Below, piece by piece: positions 13,816-15,343 of a stretch of DNA of 15,343 bases; position 1 is the stretch's first letter; each line of letters opens with the position of its first letter. The translations under genes were made by a program, and so were the position numbers. The DNA comes from Pelobacter sp. UBA5610 (GTDB lineage Bacteria; Desulfobacterota; Desulfuromonadia; Desulfuromonadales; Syntrophotaleaceae). The stretch spans positions 1-15,343 of the forward strand of contig DIKU01000073.1 in NCBI GenBank assembly GCA_002424645.1, in the 5' to 3' direction. Below the pieces are notes generated by a model. That model was given only the letters and a program-made list of their open reading frames with translations, ran no database searches and had not been told where the DNA came from.

Positions 13816-14874
13816 ATGGAAACGAACAAAAAACATATCGTGGTGGCCATGAGTGGCGGTGTCGATTCCACCGTGGCTGCGGCCCTGTTATTGGCCCAGG
13901 GACATCAGGTGTCCGGTTTGACCATGCGGGTATGGGATACCGAACCTTTGGCCGAGGGGCAGGATCCTGCTCATATACGGGACGCCCGCAGAGTGGCAAA
14001 TGACCTTGGGATCCCATTGCATGTTGTGGACTTGCGCGAGGAATTCCGGCAACAGGTGGTCACACCGTTTTGCGCCGAGTACTTTGCCGGTCGTACGCCC
14101 AACCCCTGCGTTTTATGCAACCGCGTTTTCAAGTTTCGCCGTTTGCTGCAAGAGGCCGACCGTCTTGGCGCCGATGCTCTGGCCACCGGACATTATGCCA
14201 GGATAGTCGAAGATGGCCATTTACGCATTCTGGCCAAGGGAGCCAACCAGCATAAGGATCAGAGTTATTTTCTGTTTACCTTGACTCAACAGCAGTTGCA
14301 GAGGGTCGTCTTTCCCCTCGGGGACATGAACAAAGATGACGTGCGCGCCCATGCGCAGCGCCTGGGGTTGCATGTCGCGCAAAAAGGCGACAGTCAGGAT
14401 ATCTGTTTTATCCCGGATGGCGACTATATCGGGTTTCTCGAACGTCAATCCGATGCGCCCTGCGCCGAAGGTTCCATCGTGCATGTCTCGGGCAAGGTGC
14501 TGGGTAAACATCGCGGAGCTTATCGCTTTACCATCGGGCAGCGTCGTGGTCTGGGCATTGCGTGGCCGGAACCTTTGTATGTCATTGCCATCGATGCCGC
14601 CAGGCAGCAAGTCGTGGTCGGAGAACTCGAACACCTGAAAGTCGATCGATTGGTGACCACCGGTACCAACTGGATCGTCCCCGCTCCGCAACAACCGTTA
14701 CGGGCCCGCTGCCGCATCCGTTATCGCCATCACGAGGCGTTATGCACTTTGATTGTGCTGGATGATGAGCGGGTCGAAGTGCGCTTTGACGAACCGCAAA
14801 ACGGCGTCACCCCCGGACAGGCAGCGGTGTTTTATGATGGTGATCGGGTGTTGGGCGGGGGCTGGATTGCATGA
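13816..14874 (+). CDS. mnmA: tRNA-specific 2-thiouridylase MnmA (352 aa)
   Basis: MnmA adenylates U34 of tRNA-Lys/Glu/Gln and replaces its O2 with sulfur derived from the cysteine desulfurase. The N-terminal PP-loop motif SGGVDS is at residues 13-18. The PNPCVLCN segment (Cys98, Cys101) holds the first catalytic cysteine, and SQDICFIPDG (Cys197) holds the second, which carries the persulfide. HKDQSYFLFTL and GKHRGAYRFTIGQRRGLGI are family signatures, and the C-terminal beta-barrel is complete. Cys98 stands where many MnmA proteins have Asp (DxxC), making this a CxxC variant. AAGG (13806-13809) precedes the ATG by six bases. Its position after nifSU fits its need for NifS-derived sulfur. The last codon overlaps the mtaB start. 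Confidence 0.96.
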   Translation: METNKKHIVVAMSGGVDSTVAAALLLAQGHQVSGLTMRVWDTEPLAEGQDPAHIRDARRVANDLGIPLHVVDLREEFRQQVVTPFCAEYFAGRTPNPCVLCNRVFKFRRLLQEADRLGADALATGHYARIVEDGHLRILAKGANQHKDQSYFLFTLTQQQLQRVVFPLGDMNKDDVRAHAQRLGLHVAQKGDSQDICFIPDGDYIGFLERQSDAPCAEGSIVHVSGKVLGKHRGAYRFTIGQRRGLGIAWPEPLYVIAIDAARQQVVVGELEHLKVDRLVTTGTNWIVPAPQQPLRARCRIRYRHHEALCTLIVLDDERVEVRFDEPQNGVTPGQAAVFYDGDRVLGGGWIA

Positions 14875-15343
14875 AAGGCACCTATGCCATCGTCACGCTC
14901 GGCTGCAAGACCAATCAATTCGAATCCACCGCCATGGCCGAGCAGTTGGAACAGGCCGGATTTGAACGGGTCGATTACAGCGCCGGTGCCGAACTGGTTA
15001 TTGTCAATACCTGTACCGTGACCGCCGCCACCGACAGTCAGTCGCGCAATCTCATTCGCCGGGCCAGACGCATTAATCCCTCATGTCGGGTGGTTGTCAC
15101 CGGTTGCTATGCCCAGGTCGATCCTGCCGCTCTGGAAAATCTGCCGGGAGTCGATCTGGTGCTGGGCAATGAAGAAAAAGGGGAACTGCTGAAGTGGCTG
15201 AACGCCGATGGGCCGAAGGTCCGCGTTGGCGATATCCGCCTGGCCAGCGGCGTGACTTTTGATCTCAATTCTTTTGGGAGTCGCAGCCGCGCTTTCGTTC
15301 AAATACAAAATGGCTGCAATGCCTTCTGTTCCTATTGCATTAT
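14871..15343 (+). CDS. mtaB: tRNA t6A37 methylthiotransferase MtaB, N-terminal part (cut by window edge)
   Basis: The reading frame starts with ATG overlapping the mnmA stop (ATGA) and is open to the window edge (157 codons). The N-terminal UPF0004 domain has its three cluster cysteines: Cys12 in TLGCKTNQFES, Cys48 in VNTCTVTAATD and Cys79 in VTGCYAQ. The radical-SAM motif CNAFCSYC (Cys149, Cys153, Cys156) follows. TLGCKTNQFES and VQIQNGCNAFCSYC are typical of MtaB (YqeV), which makes ms2t6A37, and less like MiaB or the ribosomal-protein enzyme RimO. The C-terminal half of the radical-SAM domain and the TRAM domain lie beyond the window. It needs two [4Fe-4S] clusters, which fits its place in an Fe-S/sulfur operon. 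Confidence 0.92.
   Translation, partial: MKGTYAIVTLGCKTNQFESTAMAEQLEQAGFERVDYSAGAELVIVNTCTVTAATDSQSRNLIRRARRINPSCRVVVTGCYAQVDPAALENLPGVDLVLGNEEKGELLKWLNADGPKVRVGDIRLASGVTFDLNSFGSRSRAFVQIQNGCNAFCSYCI

Noticed and set aside
1..15343. Mobile element, phage, CRISPR or toxin-antitoxin system
   Set aside because: No transposase, integrase, direct-repeat array, tRNA attachment site or toxin-like pair is visible, and gene content is of conserved chromosomal type throughout.

Overview
The window looks like a conserved chromosomal stretch from a deltaproteobacterium, most likely the Desulfuromonadales (Pelobacter/Syntrophotalea- or Geobacter-like). This is inferred from gene content, the moderate GC content, the pairing of a NifS-type desulfurase with a clostridial-type NifU scaffold, and the order iscR-nifS-nifU-mnmA. 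No transposase, phage gene, CRISPR array, tRNA or rRNA gene is visible. Apart from the left-most gene, everything reads on the + strand in tightly packed, mostly co-directional groups.

Left edge (1-578, minus strand): the N-terminal two thirds or so of the kinase-like domain of a COG2187-type aminoglycoside phosphotransferase/ATP-binding protein, cut by the window edge. A 226-bp divergent gap (579-804) carries one candidate sigma-70-like promoter for the rightward genes. Block 1 (805-7949): a TPR-repeat lipoprotein, an overlapping LolB/DUF4292-like lipoprotein, a family-5 oligopeptide-binding lipoprotein, a DppB-type permease, a stand-alone MshEN/GspE N-terminal-type protein with c-di-GMP-motif features, a DppC-type permease, and a YchJ-like NTF2-fold protein. 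The transporter lacks ATPase genes here, and the two permeases are separated by the possible c-di-GMP sensor. This is the most unusual arrangement in the window.

Block 2 (7997-10861): an 11-TM sodium-dependent (NSS/SNF) transporter, mutM (base-excision repair), a hot-dog acyl-CoA thioesterase and a 64-aa zinc-ribbon protein, with short gaps or near-overlaps.

Block 3 (10895-15343): a sulfur/Fe-S operon. A promoter overlapped by a close match to the IscR type 1 operator precedes cysE (O-acetylserine synthesis for cysteine), iscR (Fe-S-sensing repressor), nifS (cysteine desulfurase), nifU (scaffold), mnmA (tRNA 2-thiouridine) and mtaB (radical-SAM methylthiotransferase for ms2t6A, cut by the right edge). 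Read as a pathway, it runs from making cysteine, through taking its sulfur and building clusters, to putting sulfur into tRNA, with IscR feedback at the front. iscA, hscBA and fdx are absent. A strong 15-bp hairpin between nifU and mnmA may reduce read-through into the tRNA-modification genes.
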